Origin: Maribacter luteus
GTDB taxonomy: Bacteria > Bacteroidota > Bacteroidia > Flavobacteriales > Flavobacteriaceae
Assembly: GCF_009674825.1 (NCBI RefSeq)
Contig: NZ_WKJH01000001.1
Location: 714,592 to 778,591 of the forward strand
DNA length: 64,000 nt
Reading direction: 5' to 3'
Of this stretch, positions 1 through 7,633 are shown in pieces. The position numbers and the translations under genes are program-made. The stretch's first letter is position 1. Every line of letters starts with the position of its first letter. The notes below the pieces were generated by a model. The model was given only the letters and a program-made list of their open reading frames with translations, did no database searches and was not told the origin of the DNA.

Positions 1-338
1 TATAATATTTCATCATATAAACCATGTGTCGGAATTATAAATGACTGGCTTTTAGTAATGTGAGGGGCATTTTGCAGCATTAAACCTCTTTCTACAACTG
101 CCTCACGAACCAAACCTATATCACCTTGGGCCAAATACCGTACACCACCATGGACTAACTTTGTTGCCTTACTTGATGTAGATTTTGTAAAATCCGATTT
201 TTCGAGCAAAACAACAGAGTACCCTCTTGCCGATGCCTCGAGCGCAATACCGATACCGGTAGCACCACCTCCTATTATTATGAAATCGTAAGTTTTGGAA
301 CCACTCCTCAACTCATCCATCATTTCTTTTCTATTCAT
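1..338 (-). CDS. glpD: Glycerol-3-phosphate dehydrogenase, N-terminal part (runs off the left edge)
   Basis: This is the first 112 codons of an FAD-dependent GlpD, the membrane-associated enzyme that oxidises sn-glycerol-3-phosphate to dihydroxyacetone phosphate and feeds electrons to quinone. I translated the reverse complement: after MNRKEMMDELRSGSKTYDF comes the dinucleotide-binding motif GGGATGIG near residue 23. The GlpD-typical stretch follows, with SSKATKLVHGG and VRYLAQGD binding the FAD pyrophosphate. The ATG at 336-338 is preceded on the minus strand by GGAGAGAG, a good ribosome-binding site. It diverges from a DeoR-family repressor gene, and a shared box (CAAAACGAAA) lies between them, which suggests GlpR-like control. 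The C-terminal three quarters are outside the window, so completeness cannot be judged. Confidence 0.9.
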   Translation of the reverse strand, partial: MNRKEMMDELRSGSKTYDFIIIGGGATGIGIALEASARGYSVVLLEKSDFTKSTSSKATKLVHGGVRYLAQGDIGLVREAVVERGLMLQNAPHITKSQSFIIPTHGLYDEIL

Positions 339-392
339 GACTCTCTCCTTTATTTTGAACTATCGTTTTCTTATTTGAGAATAAATGTACAA

Positions 393-402
393 CAAAACGA
401 AA
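393..402 (+). promoter_or_regulatory. Candidate DeoR/GlpR operator, copy 1 (glpD side)
   Basis: The box CAAAACGAAA lies 55 bases upstream of the glpD start. The same 10-mer recurs at 641-650 and inverted at 563-572, all within the 316-base spacer between glpD and the DeoR-family gene. Repeated short boxes are typical of DeoR-family repressors. Assignment to this regulator is inference. Confidence 0.5.
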
Positions 403-562
403 CATTTCAAAAGTTATTTTTTATTATTTTTTATTATTTTCATAAACAATGATATTTGTCATAAAAAAAGGCCATTTCATCAGTTAGCTATATTTATTAA
501 GCATATTTTAGCATTATATGATATTTTAAGGCTTATTTTTCGCAATAAATCAATTTTATAAC

Positions 563-572
563 TTTCGTTTTG
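563..572 (-). promoter_or_regulatory. Candidate DeoR/GlpR operator, copy 2 (inverted)
   Basis: TTTCGTTTTG is the exact reverse complement of the box at 393-402 and 641-650. It lies between the two divergent genes, about 83 bases before the preferred DeoR start. Confidence 0.45.
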
Positions 573-640
573 ATACAAAATCCAACAACAAAATGTGGTG
601 ATTCAGCTTTATATTGCCATGTTTATCTTGTACATTTGTA

Positions 641-650
641 CAAAACGAAA
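641..650 (+). promoter_or_regulatory. Candidate DeoR/GlpR operator, copy 3 (overlaps the regulator's leader)
   Basis: The third exact copy of CAAAACGAAA ends four bases before the ATG at 655. It directly follows a short inverted repeat (GTAC, four bases, GTAC at 630-641). A site this close to the start would suit autorepression. Confidence 0.45.
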
Positions 651-654
651 CAAA

Positions 655-1422
655 ATGACACTGAATATCGTAGATCGCCATAAGCTCATTTTGAAAAAAC
701 TTGAAGCGGACGGCTTTGTAAATGTTAATGATTTAAGTAAAGAGTTCGATGTTTCTTTGGTCACCATTCGGAAAGATCTAAAGTTACTTGAAGAAAGAAA
801 GCTGTTGTTTCGTTCGCATGGTAAAGCTATTCCCGTAAACCCTTATATCACGGAACATCCTGTGAACATAAAGGAGAAAATACATACGAAGGAGAAAAAC
901 AAAATAGCAGTAGCGGCCGCATTGACCTTAGAGCCCCATGACAGTATTATCATTGCTTCGGGAACATCGGTCATTGAATTCGCAAGGCATATTAAACCCA
1001 TAGAGGGATTGACCGTATTAACCGCTTCTTTGAATACCGCTATTATTTTGGCCGAACACAAGGAAATAGATGTTATGCAGTTAGGGGGAATCGTAAGGTC
1101 TAGTTCTTCCTCTGTCGTTGGCCCAATTGGAGAAAAAATGTTGGCGGAATTTACATTTACCAAATTATTTCTAGGAGTCGATGGTATAGATCTGGATTAC
1201 GGACTTACTACTACAAGTTCTATGGAGGCTTCCCTTAATAAGGAAATGATCAAAGCGGCACATAAAATCATAGTATTGGCCGACTCTTCGAAATTCAGCA
1301 AAAAAGGATTCGGAAGAATCTGTGGTATCGATGAAGTTGATCAAATCATTACAGATTCGGGCATAGACGACAAAACAAAACACCGTCTCGCAGAATTAGG
1401 TGTGGAGCTGACAATCGTTTAG
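655..1422 (+). CDS. DeoR/GlpR-family transcriptional repressor
   Basis: A 255-residue DeoR-type regulator. The N-terminal winged helix-turn-helix contains VNVNDLSKEFDVSLVTIRKD and then LLFRSHGKA, the classic DeoR signature. The C-terminal DeoRC sugar-phosphate sensor domain follows, with ASGTSVIEFARHI and FLGVDGIDLDYGLTT; proteins with this domain bind phosphorylated sugars or glycerol-3-phosphate. The reading frame extends upstream to a GTG at 595, but the extra 20 residues are hydrophobic and atypical, so I choose the ATG at 655 (MTLNIVDRHK), the usual family start. It diverges from glpD, and three CAAAACGAAA boxes lie between them. It is therefore probably the glycerol regulon repressor. 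A role in the neighbouring mannan locus is possible but less likely, because that locus has its own LacI protein. Confidence 0.88.
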   Translation: MTLNIVDRHKLILKKLEADGFVNVNDLSKEFDVSLVTIRKDLKLLEERKLLFRSHGKAIPVNPYITEHPVNIKEKIHTKEKNKIAVAAALTLEPHDSIIIASGTSVIEFARHIKPIEGLTVLTASLNTAIILAEHKEIDVMQLGGIVRSSSSSVVGPIGEKMLAEFTFTKLFLGVDGIDLDYGLTTTSSMEASLNKEMIKAAHKIIVLADSSKFSKKGFGRICGIDEVDQIITDSGIDDKTKHRLAELGVELTIV

Positions 1423-1433
1423 ACGAATATATA

Positions 1434-1475
1434 AAAGGCAAAAAGAGAAGTTTTTACACCCCCCTTTTTGGCTTT
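1434..1475. terminator. Bidirectional hairpin terminator between convergent genes
   Basis: AAAGGCAAAAAG at 1434-1445 pairs with CTTTTTGGCTTT at 1464-1475 (one mismatch, 18-base loop). It sits between the DeoR gene (ends 1422) and the GH92 gene (minus strand, ends 1499). The A-rich and T-rich arms let it serve both directions. Confidence 0.6.
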
Positions 1476-1498
1476 AATGATAGGTTTTCATCAAAAAA

Positions 1499-4150
1499 TC
1501 ATTGTTCTGAGGTACCCCAGGCCTTGTTTGGTTCGGGTCCCATCTCAAAAACCAACTCACTACCTTCCAGGATCGCCTCATGGCTTATGTAACACAAGTT
1601 GTAAGGTTTTCCATTCAAGGTTGCCGATTGTACATAAGCGTTCTCCTTTGAATTGTTATTCGCGATTATAGTAAAAACCTTTCCGTTCCCAACATTCATT
1701 CGTACTTTATTGAACACAGGGCTACAAAGTTGGTAAACAGGGTCTCCCGGTAGGGCAGGATAAAAGCCCATGGCACCAAAAACATACCAAGAGGATACTT
1801 GTCCGCAATCATCGTTACCCGGTAAACCACCGACATCATTAAAAAAATACTTGGCCAACATATCCCTTACTACTTTTTGTGTTTTCCATGGTGTGCCTAA
1901 ACTATTGTACATATAGGGGGCATGCATTGAAAACTCATCACCCACGTAATACATATCTTTTTCGAAAAATTGGTCAAGATAGTTTATCAACTTGTCTTCC
2001 CCTCCCATAAAATCAGCTAAACCTGGAATGTCATGGGGCACCAATAACGTATGGTTCCTATAATACACCTCGGTATCGTGATCCGTACCTTGTGCCCAAA
2101 CACTAATACTCTTATCAAACGGAGGCAGCCATTCCCCATTTAACTTCTTACCACGTACCAAACCAGTTTCCTTATCCAATACATTGATATAACGTTTTGA
2201 ACGTTCCATGTATTCAGTGTACTTGTCATCTTTACCTAGAGCTTTTGCCATTTGGGCAATACAATAATCATCGTATGAAAACTCCAATGTCCTTGCAACG
2301 GGTTCACCATAAAACCCAAAAACATCTGCAGGAACATATCCTATTTCATTAAAGTGATCAATCCCAACCCGCCCGGAAAATCCGCGGTTTCCTTTTTCAT
2401 TGGCATTTTTCAACATGGATTCAAAGGCCACATCGGTATCGAAACCCCTTATACCTTTTACATAGGCATCGGCTATAACGGCATCGGCATGCGTACCCAT
2501 CATAATACTACGGTACCACGGATTGGGCCATTTAGGTAACCACCCTCCCTCTTCGTAGGCATTCAACATACCATTAATAACGTTTGTGGTTTCTTCAGGC
2601 TTTACTAATACCCATAATGGATGTAAAGACCTAAACGTATCCCAGATAGAAAGGTCGGTGTACATTTGACCCTCATGCACTTGATAATCAAACGGACTGA
2701 AATACCTACCGTCTTCATTCAGATTTCGCGGGTTTACGAAACATTTGGTCAATGCCGTGTAGAAAATGGACTTATCATCCTCACTACCTTCTACTTGAAT
2801 CAAATTCAGTTCATTCTCCCAAACACCGGAACTTTTCGTCACCGCTTTGTCAAAATCGAAATCCGGGAACTCTTCATCCATATTCGCTCGGGCCTGGGCA
2901 ATATCAATCAAAGATGTTCCGACTTTCATTTTCACCTTTTCCTGATTTTTGGTTGAAAAAGTTACATAAACTGCATTCCCATCTGCCCCTTCCAAAGCCA
3001 ACTTGGCGCCCATTTCAGGATCTGGCCGCACTGGCTCTGCACATCTTAAATGCATTTCAGTCGTACTTGACCCATCATAATATTCGATCCGTATTTTGTA
3101 TTCGTGCCCTTTTGTTAGGTTCACCTTATGTATATTGGTGCCTGTTGCCCTATACTTCCATTCATCTATTACCAATTGGTCATCTATGTACATACGGGTG
3201 CCATCCTTGGTTGTTAACTCGAAAGAATGCTCTCCTGAATGGCGTGCAACAAATATTCCCGTAAATCTTACAGAGAAAAAATCGGCCTTAACACCTTCAG
3301 CCGGTTCTTTTAACCAATTATAATTTAATTTGGTATAGTTCTTCACTACATCTGGCTTCCCTTGTAATTTGTCGTTGTTGAAATACTCTGCTTTAAACCC
3401 GTTTGGAACTAATTTTTCATCAACCACATTAGGGAGTAAATCAATAGTATACGTATCAAATTCCTTATCAAATTTCGCAACAAAGTGATTCCTGAAATGA
3501 CCAGCGATAACCATATAACCTTCAATCTCATTTTTTTCAGGGATTACCTTATAGTGGCCAGGAACATAAACCCCATCGAACACCACAGATGAAGATTTTG
3601 ATTCTGGATAGGTAAACTGAAAGAATCCCGTTTTCGCGGCTGCCGTTAGTTCAGCCTTAATGTTGTAATCATCTAATTGTACCGAATAATAATGTGGTTT
3701 GGCCACCTCGGAATCATGACTGAATTTAGAAGCACGTTCATCGGCATCAATATTTACTTCACCTGTCATGGGCATTAATGACATAGGGCCCCAATCACCG
3801 ACAACTGCTCCATTAGGATATCGTGTGCCACGAAAACCTTGAATCTTTTCTTGATCGTACCAATAGGGAACTGGAACGGTAACAACCCTATCTGTCCATT
3901 TTGCCGTTTGGGGTGTCCAGTGGGTTAAGGCAGATGGGTTCCCCACAATAGGGGAAACGTAACCCATAGGCTCTTCGACCTCGGTAACCGTAATATCGGC
4001 TATACTGGCTGCCGTACCCACCCTTGTGTCTACATATTCCAAATAATTATTGCCCGACAAACCTTTATCCCCTTCATTTTCATCACAACTAGAGCAAATA
4101 CAGCAAACTCCAATACATACCAAAAACTTTATCAATCTAAAATTCATCAT
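1499..4150 (-). CDS. GH92 exo-alpha-mannosidase lipoprotein with inserted PA14 domain
   Basis: An 883-residue lipoprotein (lipobox around CICSSC, lipidated Cys22). GH92 enzymes are calcium-dependent inverting exo-alpha-mannosidases acting on N-glycans or yeast-type mannan. The N-terminal beta-sandwich starts at about residue 38. A PA14 domain is inserted at about residues 250-375 (GFKAEYFNNDKLQG to IRIEYYDGSSTTEMHLR), a possible carbohydrate-binding module. The catalytic barrel follows with LSIWDTFRSLHPL, then VPHD at 704-707 and GNDDCGQVSSWYVFGAMGFYP, whose NDD (779-781) matches the family's catalytic-base and calcium region. The Glu expected as acid is kept as Glu694 (TE, 13 residues before the Asp of VPHD). 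However, the usual GNAWQY after it is replaced by VYYRNH, so the linkage preference may differ. It is the last gene of the operon that begins with the CoA-transferase, 12 bases after the GH38 gene. Confidence 0.92.
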   Translation of the reverse strand: MMNFRLIKFLVCIGVCCICSSCDENEGDKGLSGNNYLEYVDTRVGTAASIADITVTEVEEPMGYVSPIVGNPSALTHWTPQTAKWTDRVVTVPVPYWYDQEKIQGFRGTRYPNGAVVGDWGPMSLMPMTGEVNIDADERASKFSHDSEVAKPHYYSVQLDDYNIKAELTAAAKTGFFQFTYPESKSSSVVFDGVYVPGHYKVIPEKNEIEGYMVIAGHFRNHFVAKFDKEFDTYTIDLLPNVVDEKLVPNGFKAEYFNNDKLQGKPDVVKNYTKLNYNWLKEPAEGVKADFFSVRFTGIFVARHSGEHSFELTTKDGTRMYIDDQLVIDEWKYRATGTNIHKVNLTKGHEYKIRIEYYDGSSTTEMHLRCAEPVRPDPEMGAKLALEGADGNAVYVTFSTKNQEKVKMKVGTSLIDIAQARANMDEEFPDFDFDKAVTKSSGVWENELNLIQVEGSEDDKSIFYTALTKCFVNPRNLNEDGRYFSPFDYQVHEGQMYTDLSIWDTFRSLHPLWVLVKPEETTNVINGMLNAYEEGGWLPKWPNPWYRSIMMGTHADAVIADAYVKGIRGFDTDVAFESMLKNANEKGNRGFSGRVGIDHFNEIGYVPADVFGFYGEPVARTLEFSYDDYCIAQMAKALGKDDKYTEYMERSKRYINVLDKETGLVRGKKLNGEWLPPFDKSISVWAQGTDHDTEVYYRNHTLLVPHDIPGLADFMGGEDKLINYLDQFFEKDMYYVGDEFSMHAPYMYNSLGTPWKTQKVVRDMLAKYFFNDVGGLPGNDDCGQVSSWYVFGAMGFYPALPGDPVYQLCSPVFNKVRMNVGNGKVFTIIANNNSKENAYVQSATLNGKPYNLCYISHEAILEGSELVFEMGPEPNKAWGTSEQ

Positions 4151-4162
4151 ACTTTTTATCCT

Positions 4163-7100
4163 TTATAACATTTTCAACAATACGAACCGAGTTTCATAGT
4201 GCTCTATAAGTATTGGTTTGGTCAACTCCTTTATTTCTTCTCCCAGTACATTTGTCTCAATGGCTTTTACCGCCCCGGTTTGCTCAAGCAATCTTGGAAC
4301 ATCAAGAATGGCATGATCACCTTCTGTTTCCCGCAAATGTAGAAGCACTCCTTTATCACCCGCTAATGGCCTAGCACTGACGAGAATTAAATTTGGTAAA
4401 TCAAAATCTAACAAAGATATGGAAAGCGCATTTATGGCCTTGCCTGAATTACTTGGTGGAATGACCCGAGCAAGCATTGGGACCCTACTTTCCCATCCGA
4501 AACGGGTGGCAAAAGATTTAGAACGATCCTTGGATGATGTCAAATAATACTTCCATTTCATTTCACCTTCTTGGCTAGCCCTAAAATTGGTCGTCCAGTA
4601 ATTATTGAGCACCCATGAATAAATATGTGGGTTTTCAGGTTTATGCTTGTAATAAAATCTCCCGGTATTGATGTCCCCGAATTGAACCAACGGAACATCA
4701 GTGGAGCTGAATAAAATCTGGGCTTCATCGTTTTGAACAGCCGCAAAGTTCTGTATTACGTTCCAATCGGCCGAAGTACCTTCCAATTGGTTCATTCCTG
4801 GATTTACGATCCCACCTTGCACATCAAAAGCCAATTGATCATTATCCTTCATACGAAAAGGAAGGGCAATAAAAACACCTTCAGGATCAGTATGCCCACG
4901 TTTGTACATATCATATGAGAGCTCTATCCGTTTTGAATTTTTATATAATTTTATTTCAAAATTAACCCCCCTAGAATCGGCGCATTCCTCATTTTTCCCA
5001 TTGATGTGTATACTGCTCCATAAAGGGGTTTCCTCAATCCCGGAAACCTTTATATCGGATAAACCGGACATTTTCTTTTTTATCGGAACATAAACCGTAT
5101 CCCTATTCGCATTGGTAAGACGCTCCATCGATTCCCGGTTATCCGGTTGCTCGTATATAAATTCACCCAACTTATACTCGCTGCCTAAATCGACCAATTC
5201 TTTATTCAATTCCTTATCGTATAGGCTAGTTACCACTCCTTTTTTTGAATCGATCTGAATACGATAATATTCATTTTCAAGTATTGGCCCTTCTACTTCC
5301 GTATTTTGATTTGGTTGCTTTTTCCCTTCTTCCAAAACAATTTTAAAAGTTGCATAACCCATTGGAGGTACATTAGGCGCCCACAACAGATAATTGCTGC
5401 CATCTGCCCTACTGGATATCCTTTGCACAGCAATTTCATTCCCTTTGGTATCCAATATTTTATAGGGTTTTCCCAATGGTAACAACTGATGGTCTATATA
5501 GGCCTTGACCAATCCTGAGCGCTCCCAATTCAACGTGTTGAAAACCGCTATGGTGGGCTCATTTGCTTTAGGGATGTGTTGTTGCATTAACCCCAAGGCC
5601 TTTTCTTGGATTAAACTGGATTCCTTAAAGGCCGTCCATGCATATGCCGATTTTTGTCCCCATTGAATAACGGAATTCTCAATTTGGGGATCCGTTATAC
5701 TCTCTGCGGCCCCAAATGTGTGTTCATCATAAAACAGCAATTCGTCATAGGCTTTTTCAATGTCTCCAGTAATGTTTTCTGGAAGCGTGGTTCCCATGAA
5801 CTGGGCCATAGACAAGAGTCCCATATTTGCAATCATGTTTGAATGAACGGTCCTAGCGGTCTTTGTTTCGGTAAACGCCGTTCCAAAACCATCTGTCCAC
5901 CAGTCTGGCCAAGCTACTTTTTGTACTGGCAAATCATCAGCCTGATTTTCATCGAGGTAGATCATAAATTCACTTGCCAGCGATAGTTTCAATTTGGGCC
6001 ACTCGTATTTTTCATTCCACTCCTTAACAATATCACATGCCTTGGTGGAAGGCGGAGAATTATCGGTCAGGTATCCTGAAAATTGAAAAGCCGTCCTGTC
6101 ATGTGGATACCCTTTTGCTTCCAGGCCATCAAGATATTGGGATAAGTTGGCCCTAAACTGATCTAACTCCCCTGAGGTTAAGCTTAACGCATTGCCATGC
6201 ATGTAGTGCTCACTTCTATAAGCCAAGAGACGGTTACCTGAGTTAGACTCCCACCAAAAAGAGGTCGGTTTATCAAAAGGAACCTGTGCCCTATGCCCGT
6301 GCTGTCCCATGGTCAGGTATTTTACTCCTGTATTTTTATACAAGTCTATCATGGCCCAACCAATGCCATTTACATCATTTTGCATGGCGGTTTGCACATC
6401 AATCCCTTTTTCCTTAAAATGGTTCAGTGCCTGTGTTTGCATGGCCAAAGCGGTTTCATCAATGATTTCAGAGAAATTGAAAAACATACCGGTCACTTCT
6501 ATCCGCCCTTCTTTTATTCTTTGAAGCAATCGTTCTATTTGTTCTTTGGGTCTGTTTTTCAAGTATTCACGAACCGTCCAAGCGGCTTCGCATGTCCATC
6601 GAAATTTGGCTTCATCTGGATAATCATCAGTTTGATCGCAATAATCAAGGGCATAATCAATAAAACGTAAATGCTCAGTCAAAATCTCAGTCTGTGATCT
6701 TGTATAGCCGATGTCGGTGTGGCTATGCTGCACTAAATGAATGGTCCATTCCTTAACAGGTTCTACCGTAAAACCAACTTGCTTTCTCATTTTGCCCATA
6801 CGCAGCTCCGCATCAACCTTTGTTGGAGTTGTTACTGCAGGAATAAGTAAATCAACTTCATTAAATCCCGTTTTGATATCAAATTTCTGTGTTAGTCCCG
6901 AAGTGGTTATACTAGCCTTGGTAGGTGCTTTCAAATGCACGATTTCAAACCGGACCGTATGGTACAGCGAACCCTCTTTTTTGGTCACTGTTTTTAGCTG
7001 TTTTGATTTGATGTCTTCACTCAGCACCTTGTCAAAGGTCATAAACCAATCATTACTGTGATTGTCCACACCATCAATCATTAATTCAACGGCATTACCT

Positions 7101-7564
7101 GGTGTAATATATTTACTGGGAATCGTTAATACCGCTGTACCCATTTCATCACGGTTGGTATCTACCATTGAACGGTTGAATACCAGTAGAACGCCATCTT
7201 TACCTGAAAAGTTTCTTTCTTTCTCATTTTTACTGGGAGAAGAAAACGTCATTACCTTTTCCTTATTTACATAAAGGTCAAATTCATTGGAAGGGGTCTT
7301 CGCACTAATACCATATAACCATATGAAGGATACGGTTTTTTTAGAATAACCATCTGGTACAACTTCTGTTTTCCAAGCAATAGGAGGCACATCGGCCCGC
7401 GCTCTGGTCAAAAGACATTTTTCCCTATAGGAAAAAGGGGAATGATACGTAAAATCAGTTCCACTGACTTTTTGTTCATAACCCGCTAAATAATTTTCTT
7501 GGGCCTGTACCTTAGGCGCCAAAATAAATAGCAATAACAGTATTGGTAAATGTTTGGTTTTCAT
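4163..7564 (-). CDS. GH38-family alpha-mannosidase-like enzyme, secreted (copy 1)
   Basis: 1133 residues with a Sec signal peptide (MKTKHLPILLLLFILAPKVQAQ). Residues about 25-270 form a beta-rich N-terminal region. The GH38 catalytic domain starts with the zinc motif HSHTDIGYT (ligands His282 and Asp284). The probable nucleophile and third zinc ligand is Asp397 (QNDVNG), and YDEHTFGAAES supplies the last His. GH38 enzymes are retaining, zinc-dependent alpha-mannosidases. This copy has the HTDIGYT form, unlike the two HQDIAW paralogues elsewhere in the locus, so it probably acts on another linkage or substrate. It lies between the six-hairpin glycosidase and the GH92 gene in one minus-strand operon. 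Confident for the family, moderate for the substrate. Confidence 0.88.
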   Translation of the reverse strand: MKTKHLPILLLLFILAPKVQAQENYLAGYEQKVSGTDFTYHSPFSYREKCLLTRARADVPPIAWKTEVVPDGYSKKTVSFIWLYGISAKTPSNEFDLYVNKEKVMTFSSPSKNEKERNFSGKDGVLLVFNRSMVDTNRDEMGTAVLTIPSKYITPGNAVELMIDGVDNHSNDWFMTFDKVLSEDIKSKQLKTVTKKEGSLYHTVRFEIVHLKAPTKASITTSGLTQKFDIKTGFNEVDLLIPAVTTPTKVDAELRMGKMRKQVGFTVEPVKEWTIHLVQHSHTDIGYTRSQTEILTEHLRFIDYALDYCDQTDDYPDEAKFRWTCEAAWTVREYLKNRPKEQIERLLQRIKEGRIEVTGMFFNFSEIIDETALAMQTQALNHFKEKGIDVQTAMQNDVNGIGWAMIDLYKNTGVKYLTMGQHGHRAQVPFDKPTSFWWESNSGNRLLAYRSEHYMHGNALSLTSGELDQFRANLSQYLDGLEAKGYPHDRTAFQFSGYLTDNSPPSTKACDIVKEWNEKYEWPKLKLSLASEFMIYLDENQADDLPVQKVAWPDWWTDGFGTAFTETKTARTVHSNMIANMGLLSMAQFMGTTLPENITGDIEKAYDELLFYDEHTFGAAESITDPQIENSVIQWGQKSAYAWTAFKESSLIQEKALGLMQQHIPKANEPTIAVFNTLNWERSGLVKAYIDHQLLPLGKPYKILDTKGNEIAVQRISSRADGSNYLLWAPNVPPMGYATFKIVLEEGKKQPNQNTEVEGPILENEYYRIQIDSKKGVVTSLYDKELNKELVDLGSEYKLGEFIYEQPDNRESMERLTNANRDTVYVPIKKKMSGLSDIKVSGIEETPLWSSIHINGKNEECADSRGVNFEIKLYKNSKRIELSYDMYKRGHTDPEGVFIALPFRMKDNDQLAFDVQGGIVNPGMNQLEGTSADWNVIQNFAAVQNDEAQILFSSTDVPLVQFGDINTGRFYYKHKPENPHIYSWVLNNYWTTNFRASQEGEMKWKYYLTSSKDRSKSFATRFGWESRVPMLARVIPPSNSGKAINALSISLLDFDLPNLILVSARPLAGDKGVLLHLRETEGDHAILDVPRLLEQTGAVKAIETNVLGEEIKELTKPILIEHYETRFVLLKML

Positions 7565-7633
7565 TGTAATGATCTTTAATATTCAATTATTCAAATCCTT
7601 TTTTATTTGATTGATGTGCTTTACCTCATTTGT

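Noticed and set aside
595..654. Upstream GTG start for the DeoR-family gene
   Set aside because: The added 20 residues are hydrophobic and cross a candidate operator; the ATG at 655 gives the standard family N-terminus.
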